64,000 nucleotides of DNA from Bipolaris cookei (GCA_002286855.1 NRSV01000103.1:1-64000); one strand, 5' to 3'. Numbered from the stretch's first letter, positions 20,672-33,175 are shown. Numbers and translations: made by a program. The notes: a model not told the origin generated them from the sequence alone.

Positions 20672-22196
20672 ATGGCTAAAGTGGGTGATGAGGACAAGCA
20701 GGAGCCTGCTCCGGTCGATGAGGCTGCACTGGGACTTGTTGAGGGCGAAGTCGAAGTCCCGTATAGTATTTACACTAACAAAGAGAAATGGATCATTGTT
20801 GGCATGGTTGCACTGGCAGGATTCTACAGGTACGTTTTTGCTTGTCTCAAGTCGTCATGAGTACTGTGATTGACCCCCACCCGTTAGTCCTCTCCCTGCA
20901 AACATCTACTTCCCAGCTATCCCCACCCTGGCTCGCGCCTTTGGCAAAACAGTAGACGACCTCAACCAAACCGTCACCGTGTACCTCGTCTTCCAAGGCA
21001 TCAGCCCCATGCTCTGGGGCCCCATCAGCGACCGCTTCGGCCGACGTCTCGTGTACCTAGTCTGCCTTGGTATCCTCGTCGCCTCCAGCATCGGACTCGC
21101 CCTCTGTCCCACCAACCAATTCTGGCTTCTCCTCTTCCTCCGCTGCTTCCAATCCGGCGGCAGCGCCAGCACCATTGCCCTCGGCGCCGGCGTCATCGGC
21201 GACATCTCGACAAGCAAAGAACGCGGCGGCTACTTTGGCATGTTCAACCTAGGCCCCATGCTCGCCCCATGCATCGCCCCCGCTATCGGCGGCGCCCTCT
21301 CCCAATCCCTAGGTTGGCGCTCCATCTTCTGGTCCATCGTCATAATGGTCGCCCTCTGTCTCCTCTTCATCGCCCTCTTTCTCCCCGAAACCCTGCGCTC
21401 CATCGCTGGCAACGGCTCTATCCCCGTTCCCCGCATCCAACGCGCCATCATCCCCATTGTCGGTCAAAAAGCAACAAAAGACGCTTTTGACCTGGATATT
21501 CGTGCTAAATCCAAACACTCCGTCAACCCTTTTGTGCTATTTACATACCCAGACGTCATCGTCCTACTCACCTTCACGGGTTTAGTCTACGCAGTAAACT
21601 ACACCATCACCGCCACAATCTCCTCTTCCTTTGCTAAAATCTATCCTCAACTCTCTGAAACCGTCTTAGGACTGTGCTACCTCCCTGTTGGCGCAGGCAT
21701 GATCATCGGATCCACTCTGACGGGCAAAATGTTAGACTGGGAGTACGCACGCATCAAAGCGCGGTGCGGCGAGAACTTCACGATTGAGCATGCGCGACTG
21801 CGGATTATGCCGTTTTACCTCTCACTCTTCATCGTGTGCGTTGTCGCGTGGGGGTGGACCATACAAGCTACGGCGCATATCGCCGTCCCGTTGGTGTTGG
21901 GAGTGTTGCTGGGATGGACGTCGATTGGCATTCTCAATACGACGATGACGCTGAATATTGACATTTTGCAGTCGAGGAGCTCGGGCGCCACCGCGTGTAC
22001 GAATTTGGTGCGGTGCTCGCTTGCGGCGATTTTGGTGTCGGTTATTGATCGCATGACGAGTCGGTGGGGGGATGGCTGGACGTATACGTTTTGGGGCGGG
22101 GTGTGTTGTACGCTTTTGCCGCTTATGCTCCTCGAGATTAAGATGGGGCCTAAGTGGCGGAAGGCGAGGGAGGCGAAGGAGAATGAGAAGGCGTAA
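20672..22196 (+). CDS. MFS transporter, DHA1 drug:H+ antiporter (Qdr/Dtr-like)
   Basis: Two exons (20672-20829, 20888-22196), 488 residues. An acidic cytosolic N-terminus of about 35 residues leads to TM1, where splicing restores GFYSPLPANIYFPAIPTL, the typical DHA1 opening. Motif A is clear in loop 2-3 (WGPISDRFGRRLVY), and motif C-like sequence follows in TM5 (GPMLAPCIAPAIGGALSQ). A central loop (about residues 240-280) divides the two six-TM halves. The closest named groups are fungal Qdr/Dtr1 exporters acting at the plasma membrane on drugs, polyamines or organic acids. The substrate is unknown. GC-rich third positions in the first half shift toward G-ending codons in the second. Confidence 0.9.
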
Positions 22197-22408
22197 TGTT
22201 TTGTCTGATTTTTTTTTAACGAAACGATTGGATGCGAGTGTGGAGTAAAAAGTATTATACCCTTTATTGTTTGTTACTCAGCGTAGCATAGCGAAAGTTG
22301 TTTTTTCGTAATGGATTTTTATTCTAAAATCTTGAATCTAGTGCAAGATAGTAATGTAAGATGAAAAACACTGCGTAGAAAGCATAAACTTGGTTACTTC
22401 TAGCTCCA

Positions 22409-25400
22409 TCAAATCAACATTCCCTGTGTAAATCCCTCCAACGCAGCACGGTACTTCTGACTGTACTCTATAATAATCTGCTGCTGGTACCAAGAATGTC
22501 TCGCATTATGATCGGCAACAAGGTTATGGGCCAGTTCATGGCAATACGTGCAGAACCAGCTGTCGAGAGCCGTCAACTTTCCCTCCTTAGTGTGGCAGGC
22601 GTCGGCGTGAAGGGCGATGAACCATGCCAAGTTGAAGAACAAACTACCGTTCAGGTTGAAGGCGACAGTATTCGATTTTTTGTCGAGGAAGATGTTGACG
22701 GCGGCCGGGTTGACCGTGAAGAGCGAGGTCAGTCCGAAAATCAGAGGGAGGAAGGCTTGGAGATGCCCTTGGAGCTCCGTTGGGGCTGCGGTTTCGTCGC
22801 GGCCGTAGTAGACGTCTACGTGACGGCCAGAAAAGGGGACTGAAAATGCTTTGTGTAGGTTTTCCCATTGTTCGCCCGTGCAGTAGCCACCGCGGTCCAG
22901 CTCCGTGGCGTCTTGGTGGTGCTTGGTGTTGATGTTGGACATGCCCGTTGGACGACACTCCTTGATCGCGTTTTGGATGTTGGACTTAGTGGCTTGGATA
23001 TCACGGCTGATATGAGGTCCGTCTGTGCCACTAGACGTAGGGGCAGGCGCGTTCTTGAATCCAAGCTTCTTTGCCCAGTTGTTGATAAGACCTCCATCAT
23101 CTTGCTGACGTCCGTGATTCGCCACTTCCATGCCAGTTTCTGGACTGTCGAATGCCCCAGGAATGCGGTTGCTCTTCTCTGGTGTCGCGGGTAGCACGTT
23201 TTCTCGCTCATCCGTCTTGACAAGACCAGATTTGGCTTGCTCTGCCAGGCGCTGTTGCTCTTCCTCCTCTCGTTCTTGCTCTGCCTGTCTGGCTATGCGA
23301 GCTTCATGCTCTTTCCTACGTAGAATGCGCTCTACATTAATACCCTTTTGTTGTAAGCGACGAAGCGGCTCAGTCAGGATACGCTCGAGAGCGATTGCGT
23401 CGTTTCGCTTTGGTCGCGATACCAAGAGCCTAACGAGTTCGCTCGACACCTCGTAGAGATCGTACTTTGGCGTAATGTTCAGCACGTAGCCGACACTGCG
23501 GACTTTGATAATCACAGCCGACTTCCTCGACGACGTAGCGACATTGCGCTCTGCCAGAGAGTATCGAATGGAAATATCAGACACGCACTGAACGGTCAAG
23601 TTTGATCCAAGCCATTTAGCGTCGTGTCTGATTGCCTTTGAAGAAGCATCACGTTCATACTCGTGGAGGAAGAGACGCACACGCTCGAGAATGTCTCGTC
23701 GTAGATCCTGTGCCGGTGTCTGGTCACGCACCACTGTCCCGATGCGTTGGTCGGTCTTGACAAGATCAGAGACTTTTTGCACACCAAAGCGAGCGTAAAA
23801 TTCCTCTAAAAGTTCCTCCTGAGGTGCTGCAATGATAAAGTCACGGAATCTCGTCATGTAGTTGACATTGTCGATAATGACAATCTCGTTGGCTTTGTTC
23901 AGCGACCATTCACGATGCACGTTATCCTCATCCAGATCGTCCATGTCTTCGTCACCTGCTTCGACCTTCTTCGTATCTTCCTTGATATCACGGTATCCAA
24001 GGAGTAACCTGGATGCTACAAGTGCCTTGACCAACTCCTTGTCTTTCCACAGATTCCCGGCGTGCTCTGCTAGCTTCCTAAGCAAATCGAGGTATTTATC
24101 TTGGCCAATGGTATTAAGGAAGCGGGAGGGGTTCTTAGCTACCAAGTACGCCAAATCATGTGTAGTGGGCTCGTGCTTTGCGCCGACTTTGAGCAAGAAG
24201 ACCGTGGCTTCAGCACCATAATGAACGTAGTCCAGAATTCCGCGGTACTCTTGATCGCGCCCAACAAAGACATGCTCAGGTGCATCGTAATGATGAATGC
24301 GCATCTCCGTCTTTCCATTCTGATTCTTCGATCGATCTTCGAACCCACTGCATGTAGGATCAAGGTAATATTTTCGGAATATTGGTACAATGTTTGCAGT
24401 CGCCAAATTTTGTATCAGTCCCTTGTATTGGTCCAGATCAGAACCTCGTGACGCCAAGTATGCAAATTGCATCTCAGCATCTAGTTTGGTTTTGGGCGGG
24501 GTTTTGATGAGATATTGTACACAAGGGCCGATGCTTGGATCACGATGTACTCCCAGTTTCTCGGCATGACTGCGAAGGTCACTTCTGAGTATTTGAAAAC
24601 CTAGGCACGCTGCATGCTCATTCGTGTAGCACTGGAACGGTCCGACCAGTGCTGGAAAAGGCGCTTGCTCGGTTGGCAGAATAGGAAGGGTGAGGGCAGC
24701 AAACTTGCTTGCCTCTGCGCCGTAGTTGTTCTTGTAGTAGTTTGCCAAGAAATAGTCCATGGCGCGTGTGTAGAGCTGCACATCCTTTGCCTGGCCAGCA
24801 CGGTGGAGTATGTTTGCGATAGCGATGGAGTCTGGCCACTGCCGTAGCCCGAGGTTTATGAGAAGCAGGCCCTCTCGAGTACCTGACTTGAGCTCGAACG
24901 GCAGTTTGATCTGATTCAAGCCCAGCACAAGAATCGCTGGATCCGGAGCATACAGATCCGAAGCTTTGAACTGCTGGCCAGGTTTAACATTCGTACCTTC
25001 GCCCGGCAAAAACGCCGTCTCGCGTAATCTATCAAGATCCTTCTTCGGGATCTCATTGATGACGGATGCAAAATATCGAATAAGATCAACGTGGTTCGAT
25101 GAAGGCCTCTCTGATTTCTCACCCTGTTCCCCATCGCGACTGCGCATCCTGTCAAAAACCATGGGAAGATCAATTGTTTTCCGAACCCCAAGTGAGAGAA
25201 GGAATTTCTCCTTTGAACCAGCAAATGGCTTCACAGTCGGCAGGTCGTCAAAAAGCTTGACTGTCGGAAAGTATGACTCGGTCGGTCGGCGCATGCCCAT
25301 CTTTGTAGGCATGATCTGGTGAGGGGTCAAGACCTTGGTAACAGTGTCTTTGGATGTTCCATCAAGCTGCTCCCAGCATTTGGAAGTCAGTGTGAGTACT

Positions 25401-27556
25401 GATAGAGCAAGGTTCTCATCGGTCGTAAATTGCTCTAGCTGTGGCTGCGTTGTCATGTGCCGCAGCCACCGTACCATTGTCAATTCTGTCCACCCAAACA
25501 TTTGTAATTGCTTCATTGTCATCCCCCTTGTAAAAGTGAATGGTATTGTGTCAAGAGGAAGTGGCAAGTGTGGACCAATTCGGGCTGGGTTCACGAAAGT
25601 GCTAATATCCCCCAGTGCGAGAATTCTCCCAGAGTTCTTTTCCGGCTGAACGTCGATATTGGCGACCGTGTTCTCGAATAGACTCCTTGAGCCAGGTATG
25701 TCGATTTCGCCATTCTCCAGCTTAGATCCACACCATTTGAGAAATTCGCAAAGCTCTTCTTCATTTAGCGCGCGCGATTCTAAGCCTTGTCGAATGTCCT
25801 GCATGGTGAGCTCGGTGATGAAACCGCGATTATGCAGGTTCAACATAAAATCAAATGCAGCATTTGCTAGTTCCTGAGGAACCATAGGCACTTCTCCGAG
25901 GAAGCTGAGGGTTTCTGCAGGCATGCGTACTCGTTTGCTTGGCAGAACGCCCTTGGTTGAGAGAATATCAATTGAACGTTCCTTGGAACAGTTCCAGAAA
26001 GCTTCGTCAATCCGATCACCAAGAGCTGTAGAAGGATGGGATGATTTTGCGGTGTATTGATGAAATATGTAAGCTGTCCTGGTGATCAGTAACTCTAAAG
26101 GCTCCTTGCCAAATTGAGCTTGCAAGGTTGCCATTTCATCTGCGTATGTAATACGGCATGCTAATCCCGCAACGCGCAAAAGCTCGATATTCCAGGTGGA
26201 TATGTACCGAGCGTTCATGTCCACGTTCTCGCGCTCTACCGTTGGGATGAGGGATGGCGCGGAGATGTGAGCAAGATATCCTGTTGTTTGTGCCGTGGGA
26301 AACCCAATGAATATACGTCCTGACTTCGTCGGAAGAACCTCCGAAAAGATCTTGGTAGCGAGTGAGGCAGAGCTTCCTGAGCCTGTTGCTTGGGTAGCTG
26401 AAGGATCCTGGTAAGGAGATGTTAAGAGAGCAATCTTCGTAGTCTTGGGTGGAGACTTTTTCGTTGCTCTTTCAATCTCCGCCGCGAAATTTCGTGACAC
26501 TTTGGTAGCTGCCACTACTGTGCATACTTGCAAGAAGATTGTTCCCTTTGAGTCCCCGGCTATTTCCTCACTTTCACTCGACTTCTCAGTTGCAGGCTTA
26601 ACAGTCTTGGTGGGTGCTGGTGGTGGGGCCGAAAACTTGGAAAAGAAACTTCGCAAGGTTGAGCCGGCGTTGCGCACCTCCTGTTGTACAAGGTCTGCTG
26701 CTTTCTTGGGCGGCAACTGAGCAGTCGCGATCACATTCATCCAAGCAGCATCGAGTTGGGAGTGCTGTCGTGTGACGTCAGTTACCTTCATTAGCCCTCC
26801 TTCGGTCTCGGTCTTCAAGCCCTGTGGTACGCGAACAATTTCAGGGGAAGAGATCTTCTTCGAAAAGGACGCAACGACATAATCGTCTACATGGAGTTCA
26901 ATGCTTTCAAGGCCTACAAAAGTAAGACTGGTCGCGAGGAACTGACATAGAGTGGGTAAGTTTGGGAGCTTTGACGGATTATACGAAGGAGAAGCCGGGT
27001 TTGCCTGCCGGTATTCGAGCATGAAGATGGTATCTCTTGTAGTATGTTCCGGGGGTACAGGCGCAGCCTTGGTAGACAGCATGTTGCCTTTCCAATAAAA
27101 GGCCATTGTTCTATCGCCAGAGATGACAAACGGCTCATCACAATCTGCGAAGACACTATAGAAACCAACACCAAAAGCACCAATCTTTGTCTCGTCAGGG
27201 TTGCCGTCAGCGATACTCTTTAAACGACTCCAATCAGCAACAGTGAATGGCTGGCCGTTGTTACTGACGACGAGCCGCTTGAGCGTGTGATGCTGGATGA
27301 TGTGCTTCAACAAAACAGGGTCCGCAGCGCCCTGAGGGGTAGGTACAGTAAGAGAGGGGTCGGTCTCAAATTTGATAATGACCTGATCTGCTTTCGCATC
27401 TGCAGCATTCTGAATCAACTCTCGTAGTGTCGTGTGCTCGCTTGAGTAACGTGCCAGAACTTTGTCGATCAAAGCACGTGTATTGACCGTGACCTCGCTG
27501 TCAAAGCCATCGGCCATGGTTTGGTTGCGCAACCGCGCAAAATCTATCGCAGCCAT
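22409..27556 (-). CDS. Giant Hsp90-like (GHKL) ATPase, DUF3684 family, with C-terminal HELAH motif
   Basis: Intronless, 1715 residues from the ATG at 27556. The frame is open further upstream, but MAAIDFARLRNQTM is the natural start and sits just before the ATPase domain. The N-terminal 250 residues are a sacsin/Hsp90-type GHKL ATPase: N-box LRELIQNAADAKAD, then LVVSNNGQPFTVADWSRL, then KIGAFGVGFYSVFADCD. A long helical middle with no named domain follows, then a charged coiled coil (EHEARIARQAEQEREEEEQQ). The last 220 residues carry a VDVYYGRDE region and HELAHNLVADHNARH (HExxH plus downstream His at 1673-1687), which looks like a zincin-type metal site. The family occurs widely in ascomycetes. 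Its function is not established. It is divergent from TRS120. Confidence 0.88.
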   Translation of the reverse strand: MAAIDFARLRNQTMADGFDSEVTVNTRALIDKVLARYSSEHTTLRELIQNAADAKADQVIIKFETDPSLTVPTPQGAADPVLLKHIIQHHTLKRLVVSNNGQPFTVADWSRLKSIADGNPDETKIGAFGVGFYSVFADCDEPFVISGDRTMAFYWKGNMLSTKAAPVPPEHTTRDTIFMLEYRQANPASPSYNPSKLPNLPTLCQFLATSLTFVGLESIELHVDDYVVASFSKKISSPEIVRVPQGLKTETEGGLMKVTDVTRQHSQLDAAWMNVIATAQLPPKKAADLVQQEVRNAGSTLRSFFSKFSAPPPAPTKTVKPATEKSSESEEIAGDSKGTIFLQVCTVVAATKVSRNFAAEIERATKKSPPKTTKIALLTSPYQDPSATQATGSGSSASLATKIFSEVLPTKSGRIFIGFPTAQTTGYLAHISAPSLIPTVERENVDMNARYISTWNIELLRVAGLACRITYADEMATLQAQFGKEPLELLITRTAYIFHQYTAKSSHPSTALGDRIDEAFWNCSKERSIDILSTKGVLPSKRVRMPAETLSFLGEVPMVPQELANAAFDFMLNLHNRGFITELTMQDIRQGLESRALNEEELCEFLKWCGSKLENGEIDIPGSRSLFENTVANIDVQPEKNSGRILALGDISTFVNPARIGPHLPLPLDTIPFTFTRGMTMKQLQMFGWTELTMVRWLRHMTTQPQLEQFTTDENLALSVLTLTSKCWEQLDGTSKDTVTKVLTPHQIMPTKMGMRRPTESYFPTVKLFDDLPTVKPFAGSKEKFLLSLGVRKTIDLPMVFDRMRSRDGEQGEKSERPSSNHVDLIRYFASVINEIPKKDLDRLRETAFLPGEGTNVKPGQQFKASDLYAPDPAILVLGLNQIKLPFELKSGTREGLLLINLGLRQWPDSIAIANILHRAGQAKDVQLYTRAMDYFLANYYKNNYGAEASKFAALTLPILPTEQAPFPALVGPFQCYTNEHAACLGFQILRSDLRSHAEKLGVHRDPSIGPCVQYLIKTPPKTKLDAEMQFAYLASRGSDLDQYKGLIQNLATANIVPIFRKYYLDPTCSGFEDRSKNQNGKTEMRIHHYDAPEHVFVGRDQEYRGILDYVHYGAEATVFLLKVGAKHEPTTHDLAYLVAKNPSRFLNTIGQDKYLDLLRKLAEHAGNLWKDKELVKALVASRLLLGYRDIKEDTKKVEAGDEDMDDLDEDNVHREWSLNKANEIVIIDNVNYMTRFRDFIIAAPQEELLEEFYARFGVQKVSDLVKTDQRIGTVVRDQTPAQDLRRDILERVRLFLHEYERDASSKAIRHDAKWLGSNLTVQCVSDISIRYSLAERNVATSSRKSAVIIKVRSVGYVLNITPKYDLYEVSSELVRLLVSRPKRNDAIALERILTEPLRRLQQKGINVERILRRKEHEARIARQAEQEREEEEQQRLAEQAKSGLVKTDERENVLPATPEKSNRIPGAFDSPETGMEVANHGRQQDDGGLINNWAKKLGFKNAPAPTSSGTDGPHISRDIQATKSNIQNAIKECRPTGMSNINTKHHQDATELDRGGYCTGEQWENLHKAFSVPFSGRHVDVYYGRDETAAPTELQGHLQAFLPLIFGLTSLFTVNPAAVNIFLDKKSNTVAFNLNGSLFFNLAWFIALHADACHTKEGKLTALDSWFCTYCHELAHNLVADHNARHSWYQQQIIIEYSQKYRAALEGFTQGMLI

Positions 27557-28067
27557 CTTTGCTCTCTCTTTTTTGAACGAATTGGAAAGAATCCCGGGGG
27601 TCTGCAAGACCGTGCAAGGCGGATATGGACTGTAAACGAAGCCGGGCTGATTTGCCAGGCAGCACTGTAAGACAAGGCTAGGTGGCAGTGGCGAAGACAC
27701 AGTTTGACCCAGAATATGAAGGAACCGTAGTGCGACAAAGTGAAAAATCACAGGTATTTCCACGCTATGCAAAGGGTATTAAATAATATGGGAAAGGCAG
27801 CAACGCGGCCCCGTGAAGGAGGAAAGGATGTCGGTGAGATGTCTCATCCGCTCTGTCTCTTGATGTTGCAGACGCTTGTGCAGGGACCATTTCCAAATAC
27901 GGTCTAGTGCTGTTAGAGCCACCGCCACGGGGTCAAAGCTTGGAGATCGCCAACCATGCCACTGTTCAGACATTCAACGCACCATGCAAACGTCTGCCAT
28001 CACGGCTTCACCCTTTGACCAACACCATAGTTATTGACCAGAAGGTCTAAAAATTTCAGATGTTGAG
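27557..28067. promoter_or_regulatory. Divergent promoter region, Hsp90-like ATPase and TRS120
   Basis: 511 bp between two outward-facing start codons. The ATPase frame stays open for 72 codons into this region without an obvious domain. No specific motif is claimed. Confidence 0.4.
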
Positions 28068-31000
28068 ATGGCAGCCGACCCTCTGTCCCCGATCGCGCCT
28101 GCGCGCATTAGGGCCCTACTTCTCCCTGTGGGCCGCATCAGGCGCTCGCGATTCCTAGCTTTTGTCGACCTCTTGCAGCAGGAATCGCTGGTTCGCCTGG
28201 GCGACATAAGTCCTGATCCTCGACCTGATCGCAGTATGCGCCCTGGCGATCCGTATTAGCTACCCTGTTTGCTGATCTTGGCAACGAATAGATATGTTTT
28301 CCCCTCTGGCATGGCCTGACGGAACCCTACTGTATGACTTGTCGACATCTATGCCTTCGGCTTCTTACCTATCACTGTCTCCATTTGAGCAGTTCAGGGA
28401 ACCGCTGCTTGTGATCGGGTTGGGAGATGCATCCGAGTATGCATGGCTACGACCGTCGCATGGAACAGACCAAAGTTCCGCAGAGACATTTGAAGATCCT
28501 CCAGCTAAAGATGAAAGCACCAATTCTGTTCTTTTTGGAATCGATGATCTTAGAGAGCAGTTTCCCAGGACATATTTGCATCGTCTTATGATGTTCGATT
28601 CTCCATCTCAGTCTCGACATCCGCGGTTACCTCCAGAAGCACTTTTAGTTCCTCCGAAATCCCATCTTAAAACGACGACGCTGAAGACTTTGATGTGCGA
28701 TCTCACTGCAACTCTGCTAGCGGAGATGACGACGTTGGCCAAATCTATCCAAGCTCTTCCTACCTTGACCTCCCCGGCGTCTCAAAATGGTATGGCAGAG
28801 GCCACGCCGAATTGGGCTGCATCGGAATCCATGTCACAGTTTTCCAGAAGAAATTCGCAAGTACCAAGCACAAGTAGACCCGTAACACCTGTAGGAAATG
28901 TTCAGAGAGATATGCACCGCGTATCAATGCCCATACTTCCTTCAAGCTCTGGAAGCTCCGTATCAACAGAAGACCAGCGGCCTGCTTCAGTGAGCACCCA
29001 GGACTCAAGAACTCCTGCCACCACATTTGATGAGATTTCTGCAGTAGGGTCAACTAGTAGTCTTCCACAAAACACAAGCAGCCCTACGAAATCTGGTGGA
29101 GCAACAAAAGCCGACCGTGTTTCAGTCCATGGATTTGGATCCGGAGGCGTGAGTGAGAGAGCACGAAATAAGGGGCGTGGCCGCATCAGCATCGTAGTTG
29201 GCACATTGTATATGTGCGCTGGGCAATGGGTTGAGGCCATACGAGAGCTCACAGAAGGCGCAACAAGAGCACGCACTTTAAGTGACCATTTATGGCACGC
29301 AAAGGCTCTGGAAAACATCATGGTTTGTATGCTGCTATTCGCGTGGTCAGGCATGGACTTTCAGGTCAGTACGGCCTCCGATTGTGTTATTGCGCAAGAG
29401 CGCTGACACGAAAAGATACCTCAAATATGCTACCCAGGATCTGATAAATCCAACGGTGTCAAGTCACCCCATCACACGCCAACTAACAGCGGTGCGGAAG
29501 TTTCAGCATCGGCAAAACAGCAAAATCATGACAATTCGCTCGATGCCCTTAGTTCGCTGCTACCTGATCTAGTACACATGATCCTAAACCTGTATACGCG
29601 GGCGGCTAATTTTGCGGGCGAGTCACTACCACCGCTTGCATTCTCGGAATGCGTTATACGATTCTCAAAGTTATTGGCCGCTATCAACTTATCCGCGGGG
29701 TATCTGGACGAAGATTCATTGCGCCACCTTGTGCAAAACGTTCCTTACAAACAAAAGTCAAGATCGGTCGTTTCCAGATTGAGTGTACACCCTACACGAA
29801 ACGATATTGCTTCGATGCTTTTTCGTGCGCTACCAGGCCCTGTCGAAACATGCGGCATGAATCCCACAGAGCGGGTAGTAATACTTGCTGGAATCGCGTC
29901 TGTTTTGTCGTCACTAGGGCTGCAGCGGAAAAAAGCCATTGTCATGAAAGAATTTATCACATCCCTAATACCTGGTCTAATACAGGCCCGAAAGGTGGGA
30001 GCAGCTGAGATGGGAGTTCATCCGGCTGCTGGCCTCGCTGCCCTCAACATTGCAAGTAGCAGTGGCCCAGGTGCTGCCGCCCTCAATGTAGGAGAAGGAG
30101 AGGTTGAGAACGGGATTGAAGAATTTCTGGGCTTAATAGGCCGGATATATGGGATCCCCAACTCGAAAGGAGCTATACCCAACATGGCCATGTCTGTTCA
30201 AAAAGCGGACAGTGAAGAGGGCACATCAGACAATGTTGCAAGCCAACGTGAAGTTGACGCTATTCTTGCTGTGTCATCTATGCGATCTTTTGGAAGCCTC
30301 AGTCTCAAACTAGAGGTTCTCCGAACATGTTTGAGCTTTTGTGAAGCCTTGCCAGATTTTAACGGCGTTCTTCATTTTACTGCCCTGTTGCTGAGAATAG
30401 CAGGGCCTGGAACGGCGCCAAAGCCAAATAGCACCGATGTGTACGTGTCTCTTCCGCGGGAGGAACAGGTGCGCTTGTACTCGAACATCTCGAGAACTGT
30501 CACTGCAGCCAAGAAACTTGGTTTTGCGCATGTGGAAACAGAGTACTGGGACGATTTCCTTGTTCGAGGACTGTTCATTCTAGACGAAAGCGAAGCCCTC
30601 AAGCTGACACAACGTCAAGGGGAGGAGATAAAGTCCAAAGCCAAAGGAAAAGACGGCCCTTTTCTTCACAACGCTTGGGCTGAGCAGCCTCAGACAGTGG
30701 ATGCAAATACCACCCTAGTTGCCAACGAGGAGTATCGCTTCGTCATTGCCTTGCAGAATCCCTACGACTTTGAGCTTGGAGTTGAGTCGTTGAGATTTGC
30801 TGCCGAAGGTGTCGAGTTTGTGGGAGTGGAAGAACATTTCCTACTTGGTCCATACCGTACACAGAAGTTCCAGATAACAGGAAAAGCACTTTCAGCTGGT
30901 GAACTGAAGATTGTCGGCTGTTATGTAAAACTTATTGGATGTCGAGAACGCTTGTTCCCTATTTTCCCCGAGCCATGGAAACCTAAGAGAGAGCCCAAGA

Positions 31001-32721
31001 TGAAGCGGCTGGGACTCAAGGCTTGTCTGGGCACCCCGACCTCAAGACCTTCGTCTACAATTGCTCCTCCTATTGATTGCAGAGCGATATCGCAACCCAA
31101 GCCGGAGTTGCTTACATTTTCTGTAATACCAGATCAACCCATCCTAGCCATAACTAACGTGTCCCTCCCCCAAGCAGCAGTCATGGTATTGGAGGGTGAA
31201 AGGAAGAGATTTACGGTTACGGTTAAAAATATGTCTCCAACGACTGCTGTGGACTTTGTCCATATTTCCTTCCAGGATACAGCAATGGCCGCGATCCACG
31301 CAGCTACATCGAACAAAGACCTCCCGCCTGCCGAGCTACATGAGCTCGAAGTCCAGCTTGCACATTACCAATCACTGCAATGGTGTAAAGACGAAAACGA
31401 AGAGTCTCTATATATCAAGCCAGGTGCGGAGATGGACTTTACGCTTGAGGTCGTTGGCCGTACCCGACTAACGGACGCGACCATTCAAATCGACTACGCC
31501 AACATTGGAAAGCGAAGATCCGAGATTGAAGAACATGTCTTTACTCGTAGGGTCTCTGCTCACATATCTATTACTGTGAATGCAAGTGTGCAAATCCAGC
31601 GCCCAGACATTGTGCCTTTATCAGACGACGTTGGCTGGTCCCAAGGTCTTGCACTAGCTTCAGCAGATAAGACTGAGCTATCACCACCTGCGGCTTCTGG
31701 GAACGCTGACACTCATCTCCGCTCATTCATAAGCTATAAAAAAAGTCAAGGAAACGACGATGAATACTGCATGCTTCTCCTAGACTTACGAAACTCATGG
31801 CCAAACCCACTATCCCTCACGCTTGAATCACGGCGTCCCACCACCAACGACTCACAAGATAACCCAACCGACCTCTGGAAAGACGCCTTCTCCGTCACCG
31901 AGACAATTCAACCCGGCCATGTCAGCCGCATCGTCCTGATCCTTCCCAAAATCTACCTGCGCGCCCCTCACGCCGCAGTCCCCTCCCTTAACCCAGCCAA
32001 CCAACGCCAATTCGTCGTCAGCACCAGCAAAATTTCTCCGGAAACCGAGCGCGCAAGCAGAGAGGCCTTCTGGTATCGCCAACAACTCCTCACCATGATC
32101 CGCGGCACCTGGACCGAAACCGGCAACGGCCGCCACGGCGCCCTCGAACTCCGCGGTATCCGGCTCTCCCCCCGCATGGTGGACGCTATTAAACTCGATG
32201 ATCTGGCTATCTCTATGATACTAGTCACAGACCATGAAGATGAAGAAGAAGCAGTACCATCGATCCAGCAACTAGGCCACTCGCGCTTCTCAGTCCCAAT
32301 AGATACATTTGTTACGCTGCGGACTACGCTTCGGAATCGGAGTCCCCACCCTATTTCACCTTTGCTGCGTCTACAACCGCATCTCGCGTCACTCCCACAC
32401 GCTCTCGCGCTCGATCTCGACAAGCGGCTTTCGTGGTCGGGCGCGCTGCAACGTCGACTTGCGCTTCTGCCTCCAGGCGGGAGCACAACATGTGAAATTG
32501 GGCTTGTGGCGCTGTGTAGTGGAGCGTACGAAGTGGGCGGGTTGGTTGAGGAAGTCGAAGTGCTAGGGGTTGAGGAGGGGAAAGAGGGCGAGGGGAAGAA
32601 GAGGGGGGAGATGGAGATGGAGAGGTTGTTGCAGGGGGATATATTGGGGGAGCGCAAGTTGAGGGGTTGGGGGGTGAGGGAGCCATGTGGGATTGTTGCT
32701 ACGAGAAGTGCTGGAGAGTAA
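28068..32721 (+). CDS. TRS120: TRAPP II complex subunit Trs120 (TRAPPC9; Aspergillus HypA)
   Basis: Three exons (28068-28233, 28292-29364, 29416-32721), 1514 residues. The N-terminus (DPLSPIAPARIRALLLPVG, then RFLAFVDLLQQ, then, across the first junction, DRNMFSPLAWPDGTLLYDLS) is the diagnostic opening of fungal Trs120. The second junction restores DFQIPQICYPGSDKS. Between them lies a Ser/Thr-rich insert (about residues 210-330). The middle is helical solenoid-like and the C-terminal half is rich in beta strands, as in the ASPM-SPD-2-Hydin/Ig-like modules known for this protein. TRAPP II is a GEF for Rab11/Ypt31-type GTPases at the late Golgi. In Aspergillus, hypA loss disturbs hyphal polarity. 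Length agrees with other filamentous fungi. Confidence 0.95.
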
Positions 32722-33175
32722 GAAGTGAGAAAAGAGGTGCGTGTACGAATGATGGGTGGAATGTAACAAGGAAGAAATATATCGTGTGTTCCAATGAAGA
32801 TCGCTGAAGTTCCTATATTCTCTTCTTAGTATCCGTATTTGGAACCCGTTCTTGATTTCTCTCTATACAAAAGAAAGAAACATCAAACAAGGGGAGCCCA
32901 TGAACTCAGGAAAAAAAGACGCCTGTAAATGCAACGAACATTCTGCCTTAGGACATCCTCAACATTGTTACAATACCTAGACGTTTCTAAGTCGCATAGA
33001 AAGAAAAAGGAAAAAGGGTGGGAAATCACCATTTCCAAAAAATACAATGAAGGTGAAGAAATAAGACAAAGGCTGAGCTATCGTAGCCTCAATCTCTAAT
33101 ACATCCCCCATAAGAGAACTAATCATAATAATACATAACCCGACAATTCCTGAATCCAATCAGTAGCGCCGAGCC
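32722..33175. other. Convergent 3' intergenic region
   Basis: AT-rich spacer between the 3' ends of TRS120 and the PFK2/FBPase2 gene. Presumably 3' untranslated sequence. Nothing else seen. Confidence 0.5.

Noticed and set aside
31968..32657. 229-codon minus-strand open frame
   Set aside because: Antisense to the TRS120 C-terminal region. Arg/Ser-rich shadow without domain.
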